A stretch of 64,000 bases of DNA from Levilactobacillus zymae DSM 19395 (GCF_001434115.1 NZ_AZDW01000013.1:62001-126000); one strand, 5' to 3'; counted from the first letter of the stretch, positions 9,347 to 19,604 are shown. Made by a program: numbers and translations. Notes: generated by a model not told the origin, from the sequence alone.

Positions 9347-11164
9347 GTGGCATCGGAATACCTCGAACATAAACTGGCCTTGCTCCCGGACCTACCCGGT
9401 TGTTATCTGATGAAGAACTTGAATAGTCAGATTATTTACGTGGGGAAGGCCAAAAACCTCAAGAACCGGGTACGCTCCTACTTTAAGAGTAGTCATACGG
9501 GCAAGACGGCGCAATTGGTCAGTGAAATCGTGGACTTCGAGACGATCATCACGTCGACCGACAAGGAAGCCTTCCTCCTAGAAATCACCTTGATTCAGAA
9601 GCATCAGCCGTACTTTAACATCAAGTTGAAGCGGGGGACCGGGTATCCCTACATCAAGATTACCCACGAACGGGACCCGCAGCTGTTGTTAGTGAACGAG
9701 ATCAAAAAGGATGGTGGCTATTATTTTGGCCCCTATCCGAACGTTTACGCGGCCGAAGAAACCATCCATTTCCTCCAAAAGGTTTACCCGTTACGCCGGT
9801 GTACCGGCTATCAGGGCCGCCCGTGCCTGTACTATCACATGGGTCAGTGCTTAGGTGCGTGCTTTAAAGAGGTCCCGCAGGCCGATTACGACCGCCAGAT
9901 TCGTAAGATCAAGTCGTTTCTGAACGGGAACGTTGGACGAGCCGAAAAGGAACTGCACGAACGCATGGAAGCCGCTGCGGCCGAAATGGCCTACGAGCGA
10001 GCCGCCGATTTGCGCGACCAGATTCGCTACATCGAAGCGACCGTGGAGAAACAAAAGATTATTTCCAACGACCACACGCCCCGGGACATCTTTAACTTCT
10101 ACCTGGACAAGGGCTGGTTGTCGATTCAGGTCTTCTTCATCCGCCAGGCGCGGTTAATGAAGCGCGAAAAGCGGCTCTTTCCGGTGGTCAACACGGCCGA
10201 AGAGGAGTTAGCCAGCTTCATCGTGCAGTTCTACCAACGGAAGAATACGGTGCTTCCCCGCGAGATTCTGGTTCCCGCCAGTATCGATGGCGAGATGATC
10301 GAAGCGCTACTGCACGTCCCCGTGCGGACGCCGCAACGGGGAACGAAGCGCGACTTGTTGGAGATGGCCGGCAAGAACGCCCGGCTGGTCCTGGAAGAAA
10401 AGTTCCGCCTCTTGGAACTGGACGAAAGTAAGACCACCGGGGCCATGAAGGAAATCACCGACGCATTAGGCATCGCCCCGGGGCACAAGATTGAGGCCTT
10501 CGACCACTCCCACATTCAGGGGGCCGATTTGGTCTCGGCGATGGTGGTCTTCGTGGATGGTCAACCCAACAAGAAACTTTATCGGAAGTATAAATTAAAG
10601 ACCGTGGACCACGCCGACGAAACGGCCAGCACCCTAGAGGTCATCCGGCGCCGCTATACGCGGCTGTTAAAGGAACACGCGCCGTTACCGGATCTGATCT
10701 TGATGGACGGGGGCGACATTCAGATGAACGCCGTCAAGGAAGTCTTAGAAGACGAATTAGACCTGCATATTCCGGTGGCCGGGATGGTCAAAAACGATCA
10801 CCATAAGACCGCCGACCTGTTGTTTGGCCCGGCCGACCAACACGTCCACTTGGACCCGCAAAGCCAGGGCTTTTATCTGGTCCAACGGATTCAAGACGAG
10901 GTGCACCGGTTTGCCATCACCTTCCACCGGCAGGTCCATACTAAGCATTCGCTGAGTTCGAAGTTGGACACGATTCCGGGGGTCGGGCCCAAGACGCGTA
11001 ACAAGCTGTTACGGAAGTTTGGGTCGACCAAGAAGATCGGTGAGGCGAGTGTCGAAGATTTGCAGGCCCTAAGCATCAATAAGACGGTCGCCCAAACCAT
11101 CTTATTGACCTTAAAGGCCGATACCGCGGAGATCAAGAATCCGCGGACACCAACGAAACTTTGA
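9347..11164 (+). CDS. uvrC: Excinuclease ABC subunit C
   Basis: Makes the two incisions in nucleotide excision repair after UvrA/UvrB load on damage. N-terminal GIY-YIG nuclease (GCYLMKN...IYVGKAKNLKNR, residues 18-44), a UVR motif near residues 205-235, the UvrC RNase H-like nuclease domain in the second half, and C-terminal helix-hairpin-helix motifs (IPGVGPKTRNKLL). Start GTG at 9347 with GGAGGG at 9335-9340. The open frame extends upstream to 8975, but that part only mirrors the opposite-strand 60-aa gene. 605 residues, normal. Confidence 0.97.
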   Translation: MASEYLEHKLALLPDLPGCYLMKNLNSQIIYVGKAKNLKNRVRSYFKSSHTGKTAQLVSEIVDFETIITSTDKEAFLLEITLIQKHQPYFNIKLKRGTGYPYIKITHERDPQLLLVNEIKKDGGYYFGPYPNVYAAEETIHFLQKVYPLRRCTGYQGRPCLYYHMGQCLGACFKEVPQADYDRQIRKIKSFLNGNVGRAEKELHERMEAAAAEMAYERAADLRDQIRYIEATVEKQKIISNDHTPRDIFNFYLDKGWLSIQVFFIRQARLMKREKRLFPVVNTAEEELASFIVQFYQRKNTVLPREILVPASIDGEMIEALLHVPVRTPQRGTKRDLLEMAGKNARLVLEEKFRLLELDESKTTGAMKEITDALGIAPGHKIEAFDHSHIQGADLVSAMVVFVDGQPNKKLYRKYKLKTVDHADETASTLEVIRRRYTRLLKEHAPLPDLILMDGGDIQMNAVKEVLEDELDLHIPVAGMVKNDHHKTADLLFGPADQHVHLDPQSQGFYLVQRIQDEVHRFAITFHRQVHTKHSLSSKLDTIPGVGPKTRNKLLRKFGSTKKIGEASVEDLQALSINKTVAQTILLTLKADTAEIKNPRTPTKL

Positions 11165-11189
11165 CGCCCCGCCAGTTTGCCGGTATACT
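11161..11189 (+). promoter_or_regulatory. Promoter of obgE
   Basis: TTGACG (11161-11166), overlapping the uvrC stop codon, 17-base spacer, TATACT (11184-11189). Near-consensus. Confidence 0.85.
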
Positions 11190-11250
11190 GACAAGCGGGT
11201 ACCGGTGCGGTCAACGTCACTGAACTGATTAAGAAAATGAGGAAATTAAT

Positions 11251-12543
11251 ATGTTTGTAGATCAAGTTAAAATTAATGTGAAGGCCGGTAATGGGGGTAA
11301 CGGAATGGTTGCCTTCCGGCGAGAAAAGTTTGTGCCTAACGGTGGTCCGGCCGGTGGGGATGGCGGTCGCGGCGGTAACGTCGTGTTCGTCGTGGACCAA
11401 GGCTTACGGACGCTGATGGACTTCCGGTATCAACGGAAGTTCAAGGCGAAAAACGGGGGCAACGGTGCCATCAAGTCGATGACGGGTCGCGGGGCCGACG
11501 ATTTGATCGTCCAGGTACCCCAAGGAACCACGGTCATCAACAACCTGACCGGGGCCGTGATCGGGGATCTCGTCGGTGACGACGATTCCGTGATCGTGGC
11601 GCACGGTGGCCGGGGTGGTCGGGGCAATATCCACTTTGCCTCGCCCAAGAACCCGGCGCCCGAAATTGCTGAAAACGGGGAGCCCGGTGAAGAATTCGAA
11701 GTACGCTTGGAATTAAAGGTTCTGGCCGACGTTGGGTTGGTCGGATTCCCTTCCGTGGGGAAATCGACGCTCCTGGCGACCGTGACCAGTGCCAAGCCTA
11801 AGATTGCGGAGTACCACTTTACCACGTTGGTACCGAACTTAGGCATGGTCCGGTTACCCGACGGTCAAGACTTCGTGATGGCCGATTTACCGGGGCTGAT
11901 CGAAGGGGCCGCTAAGGGGATCGGGTTAGGGTTCCAATTCCTCCGGCACGTCGAACGGACGCGGGTCATCCTGCACGTCATTGATATGAGTGGCGTGGAG
12001 GGCCGTGATCCGTACGACGACTTCGAAAAGATCAACCGTGAGTTGCTGGCCTACGATCCGGACATTTTGAAACGACCACAAATCGTGGTAGCTAGCAAGA
12101 TGGACATGCCGGATGCCGCCGACAACCTGGCGACGTTCAAGCAAAATCTGGCCCAAGACCAGCTGTTAGCCCAGAAACCGGAAGTCTTTGCCATCTCGAC
12201 GCTCACCCATGACGGGTTAACCCCGCTGTTACAGCGGACCGCCGAGATTTTGGCCCAGACACCGAAGTTCCCGGTCAAGGACGCCACGGTCAAGACGGCC
12301 GAGTACAACTTCCAGCAGACGCCGGACTTTACCATTACTCGCGATCCGGACGGGGTCTGGATCTTGAGTGGCGACAAGCTCGAGAAGCTGTTTAAGATGA
12401 CCGACGTGACCCACGACGAAAGCCTACTGCGCTTTGCCCGGCAAATGCGGGGTATGGGCGTGGACAACGCCTTACGGGATAAGGGCGCCCAAAACGGCGA
12501 CACGGTTCAAATCGATGACTTTAGTTTTGAATACATGGCTTAA
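11251..12543 (+). CDS. obgE: GTPase Obg/CgtA
   Basis: Essential GTPase linked to large-subunit assembly and the stringent response. Glycine-rich N-terminal Obg fold ([12 protein letters not shown] near residues 36-47), G domain with [10 protein letters not shown] near 165-174 and DLPGLIEGA near 211-219, then the C-terminal OCT domain that is common in Gram-positive Obg. 430 residues, standard length. Single-gene unit between its own promoter and the terminator at 12553. Confidence 0.97.
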   Translation: MFVDQVKINVKAGNGGNGMVAFRREKFVPNGGPAGGDGGRGGNVVFVVDQGLRTLMDFRYQRKFKAKNGGNGAIKSMTGRGADDLIVQVPQGTTVINNLTGAVIGDLVGDDDSVIVAHGGRGGRGNIHFASPKNPAPEIAENGEPGEEFEVRLELKVLADVGLVGFPSVGKSTLLATVTSAKPKIAEYHFTTLVPNLGMVRLPDGQDFVMADLPGLIEGAAKGIGLGFQFLRHVERTRVILHVIDMSGVEGRDPYDDFEKINRELLAYDPDILKRPQIVVASKMDMPDAADNLATFKQNLAQDQLLAQKPEVFAISTLTHDGLTPLLQRTAEILAQTPKFPVKDATVKTAEYNFQQTPDFTITRDPDGVWILSGDKLEKLFKMTDVTHDESLLRFARQMRGMGVDNALRDKGAQNGDTVQIDDFSFEYMA

Positions 12544-12552
12544 AAGCCAACC

Positions 12553-12590
12553 AAAAGAGCGCGCATCCGAATTACGGGTGCGCGCCCTTT
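12553..12590. terminator. Bidirectional terminator obgE / lipoprotein gene
   Basis: AAAGAGCGCGCATCCG pairs with CGGGTGCGCGCCCTTT around AATTA. The T run is better on the minus strand (TTTT). Confidence 0.75.
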
Positions 12591-12601
12591 CAGGTCACGG
12601 A

Positions 12602-13369
12602 TTAGTTGATTTTAGTGGTGAGCCAACCGCTAGGGGCGACTACCTGCCGTTGCTTGGCGGTGTAGGCCCCGGCAAAGGCAATCTTGACCCGGTTAAAGGT
12701 TGGCGCGGTCTGCTGACTGGCTAGACCGGTCGCATAGGTGTTCAGGCTGCTGTTGGCCGGGACGGTCTTCCCGGCGCTGGCATCGCTGAGTTGCGTGGCT
12801 GCCGTCAAGAGCGGGGCCTTGGCGCTGGTGCCCAACCGAATCCCCTTGATCCCGTCGGTCGTTAAGTCCTGATGACGGTGGTTGGTAATGGTAAACTTAA
12901 CTTGAAGGGTGTAGTAGGGACTCTTGACCGTGCTCAGGTTCAACGCCTGCGCCGCCATCTTCTTGGCATCGGTGGTTTCGGCCACGTTCCGGATTAGGCG
13001 GACCGTGGTGAGCCGGTAAGTAAAGGCCCCACTTTTTATCGTGGTTTGCGGGTGGTGGACCTGGGCCAGCGTTAACTTGGTGCCCACGCTGTCGTAAGTG
13101 TACTGACCCGTTTGGGTGAGGGCGCCCGTTTTGACGTAGTGGCGACTCTTGGTTTGCGCCTTAGTGGGGTGAAAATTCTGGTTGAATTGGTGAGACGACG
13201 ATTGGCTGATGGCGGCATCGGGCTTTTTAGCCTGATAGTGGTGACTGGACGCACTCGAATTTTTAAAACTCGTACTGCTTTGCTGCGCTTTTTGCTGGCA
13301 GCCGCTGAGGCCGACCAGTAAACAACTGAGACCCAGGCCCATGACCAGGGCGGTTCGTGATAACGACAT
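12602..13369 (-). CDS. Predicted lipoprotein of unknown function
   Basis: The N-terminus has a hydrophobic stretch ending in a lipobox LSGC at about residues 20-23, so it should be processed by Lsp and anchored on the outer face of the membrane. It is followed by a Ser/Gln/His/Lys-rich linker to about residue 75 and then a beta-rich domain resembling DUF4352-type extracellular domains; that last point is weak inference. Start ATG at 13369 with AAAGGAG; a GTG three codons earlier lies inside that site. It lies 13 bases after the small gene at 13383 and is co-transcribed with it. 255 residues. Confidence 0.75.
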   Translation of the reverse strand: MSLSRTALVMGLGLSCLLVGLSGCQQKAQQSSTSFKNSSASSHHYQAKKPDAAISQSSSHQFNQNFHPTKAQTKSRHYVKTGALTQTGQYTYDSVGTKLTLAQVHHPQTTIKSGAFTYRLTTVRLIRNVAETTDAKKMAAQALNLSTVKSPYYTLQVKFTITNHRHQDLTTDGIKGIRLGTSAKAPLLTAATQLSDASAGKTVPANSSLNTYATGLASQQTAPTFNRVKIAFAGAYTAKQRQVVAPSGWLTTKIN

Positions 13370-13382
13370 GGTAAGCACTCCT

Positions 13383-13655
13383 TTAACCCAATAACAGACA
13401 TTGGGGAATTAGTCGGTAACCGTAGAGCCGTTGGGGCGGCGGTCCCGCTAAGAAGAGACTGGCGGTGGGCTTGACTTGCTGGGTGCGGGCCCGAAATTGG
13501 TCCAGGGTCAACGGCCGTCCCGTTCCCGGGATGAGGTCCAGTTGGCCGTCACGGACCCGCAGGTCGCAAATGGGCCGATTAGGGGGGCCTTCGACGTAAA
13601 GCCGCAGTTGGGGCGTTAAATCACCGGTTGACCGGTCAAAATCGATTAAGCGCAC
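13383..13655 (-). CDS. Conserved hypothetical protein, 90 aa
   Basis: Small basic, soluble protein. GTG at 13655 is the best start (AGGAGGTG at 13669-13662 on the minus strand); the alternative GTG at 13664 overlaps that site. No recognised domain; the middle is beta-rich with a PPNRPI motif. First gene of a two-gene operon with the lipoprotein. Nothing in it reveals a function. Confidence 0.6.
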   Translation of the reverse strand: MRLIDFDRSTGDLTPQLRLYVEGPPNRPICDLRVRDGQLDLIPGTGRPLTLDQFRARTQQVKPTASLFLAGPPPQRLYGYRLIPQCLLLG

Positions 13656-13682
13656 GGGGTCCACCTCCTCTTGAATACCCTA

Positions 13683-13711
13683 ATTATACCGAATTTAGGA
13701 GGAGAACCCTA
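13683..13711 (-). promoter_or_regulatory. Probable promoter of the 90-aa/lipoprotein operon
   Basis: Consensus TATAAT on the minus strand (13688-13683). The -35 region 17 bases upstream (TAGGGT) is poor. Confidence 0.45.
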
Positions 13712-13744
13712 ATCTTATTCTTTACCCCGGCCTGAAGACAAAAG

Positions 13745-13773
13745 TTGCGATTTACCCTAAAATCCCCTAAAAT
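13745..13773 (+). promoter_or_regulatory. Promoter of rnz-lapA-recJ-apt
   Basis: TTGCGA (13745-13750), 17-base spacer, TAAAAT (13768-13773), 43 bases before rnz. Confidence 0.7.
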
Positions 13774-13815
13774 AGTGGACGGACTTTAAAACAATTAGAT
13801 AGGAACGAAAAAAAC

Positions 13816-14766
13816 ATGGAAATTGAATTTTTAGGCACGGGTGCTGGATCGCCCGGAAAGTTTCGAAACGTCACGAGTACGGCGCTGCGCCTACTTGATG
13901 AACGGAATTCGGTCTGGTTGTTTGACGTGGGGGAAGCGACGCAACATCAAATCTTGCGGACCACGCTAAAACCCCGGAAGATTGATAAAATTTTTATTAC
14001 CCACCTGCACGGTGACCACATTTTCGGGTTACCGGGACTGTTGAGCAGTCGGTCGTTCCAGGGAGGCAATTCGCCCCTGACCATTTACGGCCCCAAGGGG
14101 ATTCGCGACTTCGTGGAAGTGAGCATGCGGGTCACCGAAACCAAATTAGCGTACAAGATCCATTACCAAGAAATCAACGGTGACGGGTTGGTCTTTGAAG
14201 ACGATAAGTTCCAGGTCTTTGCGGCCCACCTGGATCATCGCATTGCGTGTTACGGTTACCGAGTGGTCGAAAAGGACCATCCCGGGGAATTGATGGTGGA
14301 CCGGTTACGGGCCGACCAGGTCCCATCCGGGCCGCTTTACGGCCAACTCAAGGCCGGGAAGACCGTGACGCTAGACGACGGCCGGGTGATCAACGGTCAA
14401 GATTATCTGGGACCCGCGCAACCCGGGCGCATCGTGGCCATCTTGGGCGATACGCGGCAGACGCCGAACGCCGAGAAATTGGCGCGTAACGCCAACGTCT
14501 TGGTCCACGAAAGTACCTTTGCGAAGGGCGAAGGTAAGCTGGCCCGGGCGTACTACCATTCCACCAACATTCAGGCGGCGGAATTGGCCAAGCGCGCGCA
14601 CGTCAAAATGTTATTGTTGAACCATATTTCTGCTCGGTATACAGGAAAGTTGGCGGCGGAATTGCAGCATCAGGCCCGAGAGGTGTTCCCGAATACCCGG
14701 GTGGTCAAGGACTTCGATGAGATTCCGGTGGCGTTTCAGAAGAAAACGGAGGCGACCAAGGTTTGA
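13816..14766 (+). CDS. rnz: Ribonuclease Z
   Basis: Metallo-beta-lactamase-fold endonuclease that trims the 3' ends of tRNA precursors lacking an encoded CCA. The zinc motif [13 protein letters not shown] is near residues 63-75, and further metal ligands appear in the ILGDT and LLNHISARY motifs. 316 residues, as expected. The tRNA-Ser gene in this window also lacks an encoded CCA, consistent with need for this enzyme. Its stop overlaps the TTG start of the next gene. Confidence 0.96.
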   Translation: MEIEFLGTGAGSPGKFRNVTSTALRLLDERNSVWLFDVGEATQHQILRTTLKPRKIDKIFITHLHGDHIFGLPGLLSSRSFQGGNSPLTIYGPKGIRDFVEVSMRVTETKLAYKIHYQEINGDGLVFEDDKFQVFAAHLDHRIACYGYRVVEKDHPGELMVDRLRADQVPSGPLYGQLKAGKTVTLDDGRVINGQDYLGPAQPGRIVAILGDTRQTPNAEKLARNANVLVHESTFAKGEGKLARAYYHSTNIQAAELAKRAHVKMLLLNHISARYTGKLAAELQHQAREVFPNTRVVKDFDEIPVAFQKKTEATKV

Positions 14767-15149
14767 AGAATCAGTGGCGGATTATCGTGACCATCTTATT
14801 GGTCATCGTGGTAGCGGTCTTTGCAATTTTAAACGTGGAATCGGTGCCCGTGTCGTTCGGGTTCACCACGGTCCACTGGCCGTTAATCCTTTTATTGTTG
14901 GTCTCCATCCTGATTGGCGCGGTCCTGGTGATCCTTTTTTCGACGATCACGACGTTCCAGCACAACCGGGCGTATAAGGAACTGGAGAAGACCAGTCAGC
15001 AACGGATCAAGGCCCTGGATGAGGACAATCAACGCTTACAAAAACGGGTCAAGAATTCCGGGAAGCAAGCGGCTGGCCAACAGGAACAACAAATCAAGGA
15101 CCTCGAGGCGCAGGTCAAGGACCTCCAGGCCAAGCTGGCAGCTAAATAG
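14763..15149 (+). CDS. lapA: LapA-domain (DUF1049) membrane protein
   Basis: 128 residues starting at TTG 14763, overlapping the rnz stop (TTGA). GGAGG at 14749-14753 supports this start. Two transmembrane helices at about residues 6-25 and 39-62, then a cytoplasmic coiled-coil tail rich in Gln, Lys and Glu. The LapA-type family is often found beside recJ in Firmicutes. In Gram-negatives relatives help lipopolysaccharide assembly, which cannot apply here, so the role is unknown. Confidence 0.8.
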   Translation: MKNQWRIIVTILLVIVVAVFAILNVESVPVSFGFTTVHWPLILLLLVSILIGAVLVILFSTITTFQHNRAYKELEKTSQQRIKALDEDNQRLQKRVKNSGKQAAGQQEQQIKDLEAQVKDLQAKLAAK

Positions 15150-15162
15150 TCAGAAAAATAAC

Positions 15163-15190
15163 GAAGAGTGGTGCGTGGTCACCACTCTTC
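15163..15190 (+). terminator. Hairpin between lapA and recJ
   Basis: Perfect 11-bp stem GAAGAGTGGTG / CACCACTCTTC with a 6-base loop, followed by ATGTCTTTTAG. The T run is broken, so it may be a weak terminator or attenuator. It ends 10 bases before the recJ ribosome binding site. Confidence 0.55.
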
Positions 15191-15217
15191 ATGTCTTTTA
15201 GAAAGGATGACAGTGGA

Positions 15218-17539
15218 ATGATTGCGGCCCAATATCAGTGGAACAACCAACACGTGGACCAACCGTCGGCCACGGCACAAGCACTGGCCAAGGAGGCTCA
15301 GGTGTCGCCCATCGTCGCGCAGATCCTGCAAAACCGGGGAGTCGATACGGCCGCGGCCGTGCAGGCCTTCTTGAACCCGGGACCAGAACAGCTCCACGAC
15401 GCCTTCTTACTGCACGACATGCAAAAGGGGATCGACCGGATTGAGGACGCGATTGCCGCGGACCAGCAGATCACGATTTACGGGGATTACGATGCCGATG
15501 GGGTGACCAGTACGTCGATCATGTACGAAACGCTCAACGAACTGGGGGCCAAGGTCAACTACTACATTCCCAACCGGTTCACCGACGGGTATGGCCCAAA
15601 CGTTGCGGCGTTTCAAAAGCTGATTGCGGCGGGAACCCAGTTGTTCGTCACGGTCGATAACGGGGTCGCGGGTAACGCCGCGATTGCGGCCGCTAACGAG
15701 GCGGGAGTCGACGTGGTGGTGACCGACCACCACGACTTACCGCAGGAATTGCCGGCGGCCTACGCCATCATTCACCCGCGTTATCCCGGAGCGGAATACC
15801 CGTTTGGCGGTCTCTCCGGTGCCGGGGTGGCCTTTAAGGTGGCACAAGCGTTGCGCGAAGAAATTCCGCAAGACTTATTGGACCTGGCGGCTATCGGGAC
15901 CGTGGCGGACCTAGTCCCCGTGGTCGACGAAAATCGGGTGCTGGTATACTTCGGTTTGGCGCTGCTCAAACAAGACGAACGGCCGGGGTTGCGAGCATTA
16001 ATGAAAACGGCCGGCATCCAACCGGACGACCTGACCGAACAATCGATTGGGTTTGGCCTCGCGCCACGGTTGAACGCCCTGGGCCGGTTAGGCGATGCGG
16101 CTCCGGCCGTAAAGCTGTTAACGACGTTAGACGACGACCTGGCTCAGGACCTGGCAAACCAGACCGAGCAGGAAAATCGTCGGCGCCAAGAGTTGGTGGC
16201 CGAGATCAGTACGGCGGCGTTGGCCCAGGCGACCGACGCCAATCACCGCGACCGGCAGGCATTGGTGATCAGCGGGCACGATTGGCACGAGGGGGTCCTA
16301 GGAATCGTGGCCAGTAAGGTGGTCGAACGGACCGGAAAACCGACGCTGGTACTAAACGTCAACGCCGAGGGCCGTGCTAAGGGGTCTGGCCGCAGTGTCA
16401 CGGCCTTTAACCTCTTCGGGGCTCTCGACCAACACCGCGACCTGATGACGGCCTTTGGGGGCCACCACATGGCGGTGGGCCTCACGGTACCGGCCGACCA
16501 ACTGCCGGCACTAGCGGACGCCTTAGACGCCGCGGCGGTGGCCCAACACCTGGCCGACCAAGGACCCAGCGAGGTGACCGTGGCGGCCACACTAGCGGTC
16601 CCCGACGCCACGATGGCGTTGTACCAGGACCTGGCGCGGTTAGCACCGTTTGGGACGGATAACTCGCAACCTCTTTTTGCCTTTGAACCGGAAGCCGTTA
16701 CGCAGGTCAAGGCGATTGGGAAGACCCACGACCACCTGAAGTTTCAGTTACAGACGGGGAGTAGTCGGTTGAACGCCATTCAGTTCGGCGCGGGTGACCA
16801 GGCGCCGGCCCTGGAACAAGCGCAGCGAGTTGCCGTACTCGGGACGTTGGAAGATAACGTCTGGCAGGGGCGGCATTCACTCCAGGTTATGGTCAAAGAC
16901 TTACAAACTCAGGAACCGGCCGTGGTGGTCGCCCGAACGACCCGCTTGCACCAGGCCATGTTGACGGCCCCGGGGACCTACGTTTTCTTTCACCAAAACG
17001 TTTATCAACAATTAGCCGACCGATTGCCCGCCGCGGCCACGGCGGTCCTTTACACGGGCCAACCGTTAACGCCAATCACGGACGACCAACCGGTTTATTT
17101 GGTCGATTGTCCTGATTTAACGGCGGACTTAACGACCGCCCTGACCCAACTCAAGCCGACGCAGATTACGGCGTATCTCTATGAGAAAGAAAGTCTTTCG
17201 CGTTTAGGGATGCCTTCTCGCTCACAATATGCTAAACTATTTAAGTTCGTTGCAACACACCAACATGTCGACGTGGGTCATCAATTGGCGCAACTCAGCA
17301 CGTTTATTCAAATCCCCCGCACCCAACTGGTCTTCATGATTCAGGTTTTCTTCGAGTGTGGGTTTATCTCGATTGCGCACGGCATCATGGATGCGGTCGC
17401 ACAACCGGGACATCAGGATTTGGCGAGTGCCCCGAGTTATCAGTTACGGCAGCAACAGATGCAGACTGAACAAGACCTCTTACTTTGTTCGGATTCGGCG
17501 TTAACGCAGCGTCTCCAGAGCCTCATCGACCTAAAATAA
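15218..17539 (+). CDS. recJ: Single-stranded-DNA-specific exonuclease RecJ
   Basis: 5'-3' ssDNA exonuclease of recombination and mismatch repair. DHH-superfamily motifs: DYDADGVTS near residue 88 and VVTDHHDLP near 170. DHHA1 and OB-type domains follow, then the extra C-terminal domain common in Lactobacillales RecJ, giving 773 residues. Start ATG at 15218, preceded by AGAAAGGATGA (15200-15210); the ATG at 15191 would place that site inside the gene. Third gene of the rnz operon. Confidence 0.95.
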   Translation: MIAAQYQWNNQHVDQPSATAQALAKEAQVSPIVAQILQNRGVDTAAAVQAFLNPGPEQLHDAFLLHDMQKGIDRIEDAIAADQQITIYGDYDADGVTSTSIMYETLNELGAKVNYYIPNRFTDGYGPNVAAFQKLIAAGTQLFVTVDNGVAGNAAIAAANEAGVDVVVTDHHDLPQELPAAYAIIHPRYPGAEYPFGGLSGAGVAFKVAQALREEIPQDLLDLAAIGTVADLVPVVDENRVLVYFGLALLKQDERPGLRALMKTAGIQPDDLTEQSIGFGLAPRLNALGRLGDAAPAVKLLTTLDDDLAQDLANQTEQENRRRQELVAEISTAALAQATDANHRDRQALVISGHDWHEGVLGIVASKVVERTGKPTLVLNVNAEGRAKGSGRSVTAFNLFGALDQHRDLMTAFGGHHMAVGLTVPADQLPALADALDAAAVAQHLADQGPSEVTVAATLAVPDATMALYQDLARLAPFGTDNSQPLFAFEPEAVTQVKAIGKTHDHLKFQLQTGSSRLNAIQFGAGDQAPALEQAQRVAVLGTLEDNVWQGRHSLQVMVKDLQTQEPAVVVARTTRLHQAMLTAPGTYVFFHQNVYQQLADRLPAAATAVLYTGQPLTPITDDQPVYLVDCPDLTADLTTALTQLKPTQITAYLYEKESLSRLGMPSRSQYAKLFKFVATHQHVDVGHQLAQLSTFIQIPRTQLVFMIQVFFECGFISIAHGIMDAVAQPGHQDLASAPSYQLRQQQMQTEQDLLLCSDSALTQRLQSLIDLK

Positions 17540-17555
17540 AGGAGCTAATTTTAAC

Positions 17556-18074
17556 ATGGCCATTGATTTTACTAAATACATTGCAAGTGTTCCCGATTAC
17601 CCGGAAAAGGGCGTTGTCTTCCGCGACATCTCCCCGTTGATGGCGGACGGTGAGGCGTTTCACGCGGCAACTGATCAAATCGTTCAGTACGCTAAGGATA
17701 AGGGCGTTGAAATGATTGTGGGCCCCGAAGCCCGGGGCTTTATCGTGGGTTGCCCGGTCGCCTACGAATTAGGGGTGGGCTTTGCCCCAGCCCGTAAGGA
17801 AGGTAAGCTGCCGCGGGCGACCGTCAAGGCGAGCTACGATCTGGAATACGGGACGTCGTCACTGTACCTACACAAGGACGCTATCAAACCCGGTCAACGG
17901 GTCTTGGTGACCGATGACTTATTGGCCACTGGGGGCACGATTGGCGCAACGATCAAGTTGGTTGAGGACTTGGGTGGGGTCGTGGTCGGCACGGCCTTCC
18001 TGATTGAATTAGACGCCTTACACGGCCGCGATAAGCTGAAGGGCTACGACGTCTTCAGTCTGATGAACTACTAA
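17556..18074 (+). CDS. apt: Adenine phosphoribosyltransferase
   Basis: Salvages adenine to AMP with PRPP. The PRPP-binding motif [13 protein letters not shown] is near residues 116-128, and the 172-residue length is typical. AAGGAG lies just after the recJ stop, so it ends the rnz-lapA-recJ-apt operon, an arrangement common in Firmicutes (recJ-apt). Closed by the terminator at 18091. Confidence 0.98.
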   Translation: MAIDFTKYIASVPDYPEKGVVFRDISPLMADGEAFHAATDQIVQYAKDKGVEMIVGPEARGFIVGCPVAYELGVGFAPARKEGKLPRATVKASYDLEYGTSSLYLHKDAIKPGQRVLVTDDLLATGGTIGATIKLVEDLGGVVVGTAFLIELDALHGRDKLKGYDVFSLMNY

Positions 18075-18090
18075 AATAAGCTGAAATGGG

Positions 18091-18131
18091 CAGCCGACAC
18101 TTCGGGAAACCGGGGTGGGGGCTGTTTTTTT
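18091..18131 (+). terminator. Terminator of apt
   Basis: CAGCC...CCGGGGTGGGGGCTG stem with mismatches and a GAAA loop, followed by seven T. Confidence 0.8.
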
Positions 18132-18212
18132 AGTGAGTTGAAGGGGTCTGACCCGTCAATTTGCCGGATTTATGCTATCCTCAATAGTGGAAATCATTAG
18201 GAGGAAAAACGA

Positions 18213-19289
18213 ATGTCACAACAATATGTAGCGGCCATTCCCACCATTTGGTATTGGCTGTGGGCGGTCCCCATCGGGCTGGGGCTGATTTTCACCTGGC
18301 GGTACCAACGCGATAAGTGCCGGTTGAGCAACGGACTGTGGTTCTCGGCCACCCTGTACAGCTTTTTAGCGGTCTTAGCCATGTCGATTCTGGGAACGGA
18401 AAATCGAATTCTGATTGTTGTCAGCGTCGGGTTGTTCGTCATCGTGCTCATGGTCATTGGGCTAGTGTTCTTACTGCAGGCCTTCTTACTGCTGTGGAAC
18501 GCCTGGTTGGTCTGGCGGCGAGAACAGCACACCCTAGCCAACATGTTGACGCTGTGGTTAGGGTTAGCCATCCTGTTGTTGCCCTGGGTCAACCGGCTAG
18601 CGGGGCGGTTTTTACCGGCGCAAGTTGACGAGTTCTTGGTGATTTTAGTTAATTTAGGCGTGTTCTATCTGGCGTTTTGGTTTTATAACTACTTGACCAT
18701 GTTGGTGGTGTACCAATTTAACCATCCACGGTGGCGCCAAGATTTCATTATCGTTCTGGGTGCCGGTTTGTTGAACGGGGATCAGGTGTCGCCGCTGTTA
18801 CGACAGCGAATCGACCGGGGATTGGCCTTTTATCACAAGCAACACCAGAAGACCGGTCATCCGGTGAAGCTGATCTTCTCGGGTGGTCAGGGCGCCGACG
18901 AGACGGTCCCGGAAGGTCAGGCCATGTTGGCCTATGCGTTGACGCAGGGCCTTTCCGCCGCGGACGGCCTTGCCGAGAAACGGTCGACCAGTACATTTGA
19001 GAATTTAAAATTTAGTCAAGCCATCATTCAAGCTAGCGGCATCGCCCGGCCGCGGGTGATCTTTGTGACCAACAATTACCATACCTTTCGGGCGGGGATG
19101 ATTGCCCGGCAGGTGGGGTTAGCGGCCGACGGGATTGGGTCGCGCACGGCGGGCTTCTTTCTGCCCAACGCGGTCCTGCGCGAATACCTGGCCATCTTCG
19201 TGCGGAACCGTAAATGGCACGCGGTGGCCCTGGTCCTGATGATCCTGTTAAGCGGCCTGTTGGTCTGGTTACCTACTTTAGGGGCTTAG
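18213..19289 (+). CDS. YdcF/ElyC-family (DUF218) multi-spanning membrane protein
   Basis: About five N-terminal transmembrane helices (residues 10-160), a DUF218 domain (about 178-320) with IVLGAGL, FSGGQGADE, STSTFENL and FVTNNYHTFR, and one C-terminal helix. AGGAGG precedes the ATG. Family members in other bacteria are linked to envelope polysaccharide or lipid-carrier handling; the reaction is unknown here. An extended -10 (TGCTATCCT, 18173-18181) may start it. 358 residues, usual for the membrane-fused form. Confidence 0.85.
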   Translation: MSQQYVAAIPTIWYWLWAVPIGLGLIFTWRYQRDKCRLSNGLWFSATLYSFLAVLAMSILGTENRILIVVSVGLFVIVLMVIGLVFLLQAFLLLWNAWLVWRREQHTLANMLTLWLGLAILLLPWVNRLAGRFLPAQVDEFLVILVNLGVFYLAFWFYNYLTMLVVYQFNHPRWRQDFIIVLGAGLLNGDQVSPLLRQRIDRGLAFYHKQHQKTGHPVKLIFSGGQGADETVPEGQAMLAYALTQGLSAADGLAEKRSTSTFENLKFSQAIIQASGIARPRVIFVTNNYHTFRAGMIARQVGLAADGIGSRTAGFFLPNAVLREYLAIFVRNRKWHAVALVLMILLSGLLVWLPTLGA

Positions 19290-19319
19290 ATAGTTCACTG
19301 GGCCTACTCGACAAGTTAA

Positions 19320-19348
19320 TTGTGTCTGAGAGGGATTCCTGCTAGGAT
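19320..19348 (+). promoter_or_regulatory. Orphan promoter before a terminator
   Basis: TTGTGT (19320-19325), 17-base spacer ending in TGC, TAGGAT (19343-19348). Transcription would begin near 19355 and reach a terminator only 12 bases further on. Confidence 0.5.
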
Positions 19349-19354
19349 AGAAGA

Positions 19355-19402
19355 ATCCAGAAGACGAGACCACTCTACCATCCGCGGGGGAGTGGTCTTT
19401 TT
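19355..19402 (+). ncRNA. Candidate mini-RNA ending in an intrinsic terminator
   Basis: The stem AGACCACTC (19367-19375) / GAGTGGTCT (19390-19398) followed by TTTTT is a clear terminator. The orphan promoter just upstream would make an RNA of about 48 bases whose loop is TACCATCCGCGGGG. It may instead simply be the terminator of the YdcF-like gene, with a chance promoter. No database family is known to me. Confidence 0.35.
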
Positions 19403-19576
19403 GTGTGGAACGGGACGAAACGGACGCTCACTTGATGGTCCGCTGTTATCAGCGAAGCCGTTCAAGATTTCACTGCGCGAGCCCTGAGAAGTTTAAAGTA
19501 AGGTTGGTCAATAAAGTTTCGTTTAATTAGTATATCCGTATTATCTTAATAAGAAAAACATGTGAGCGTTACATGA

Positions 19577-19604
19577 TTGACTTATTAAGCGCGTATACTA
19601 AACT
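19577..19604 (+). promoter_or_regulatory. Promoter of the TIR-like gene
   Basis: TTGACT (19577-19582), 16-base spacer, TAAACT (19599-19604). An overlapping TATACT (19594-19599) is an alternative -10. Confidence 0.55.
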
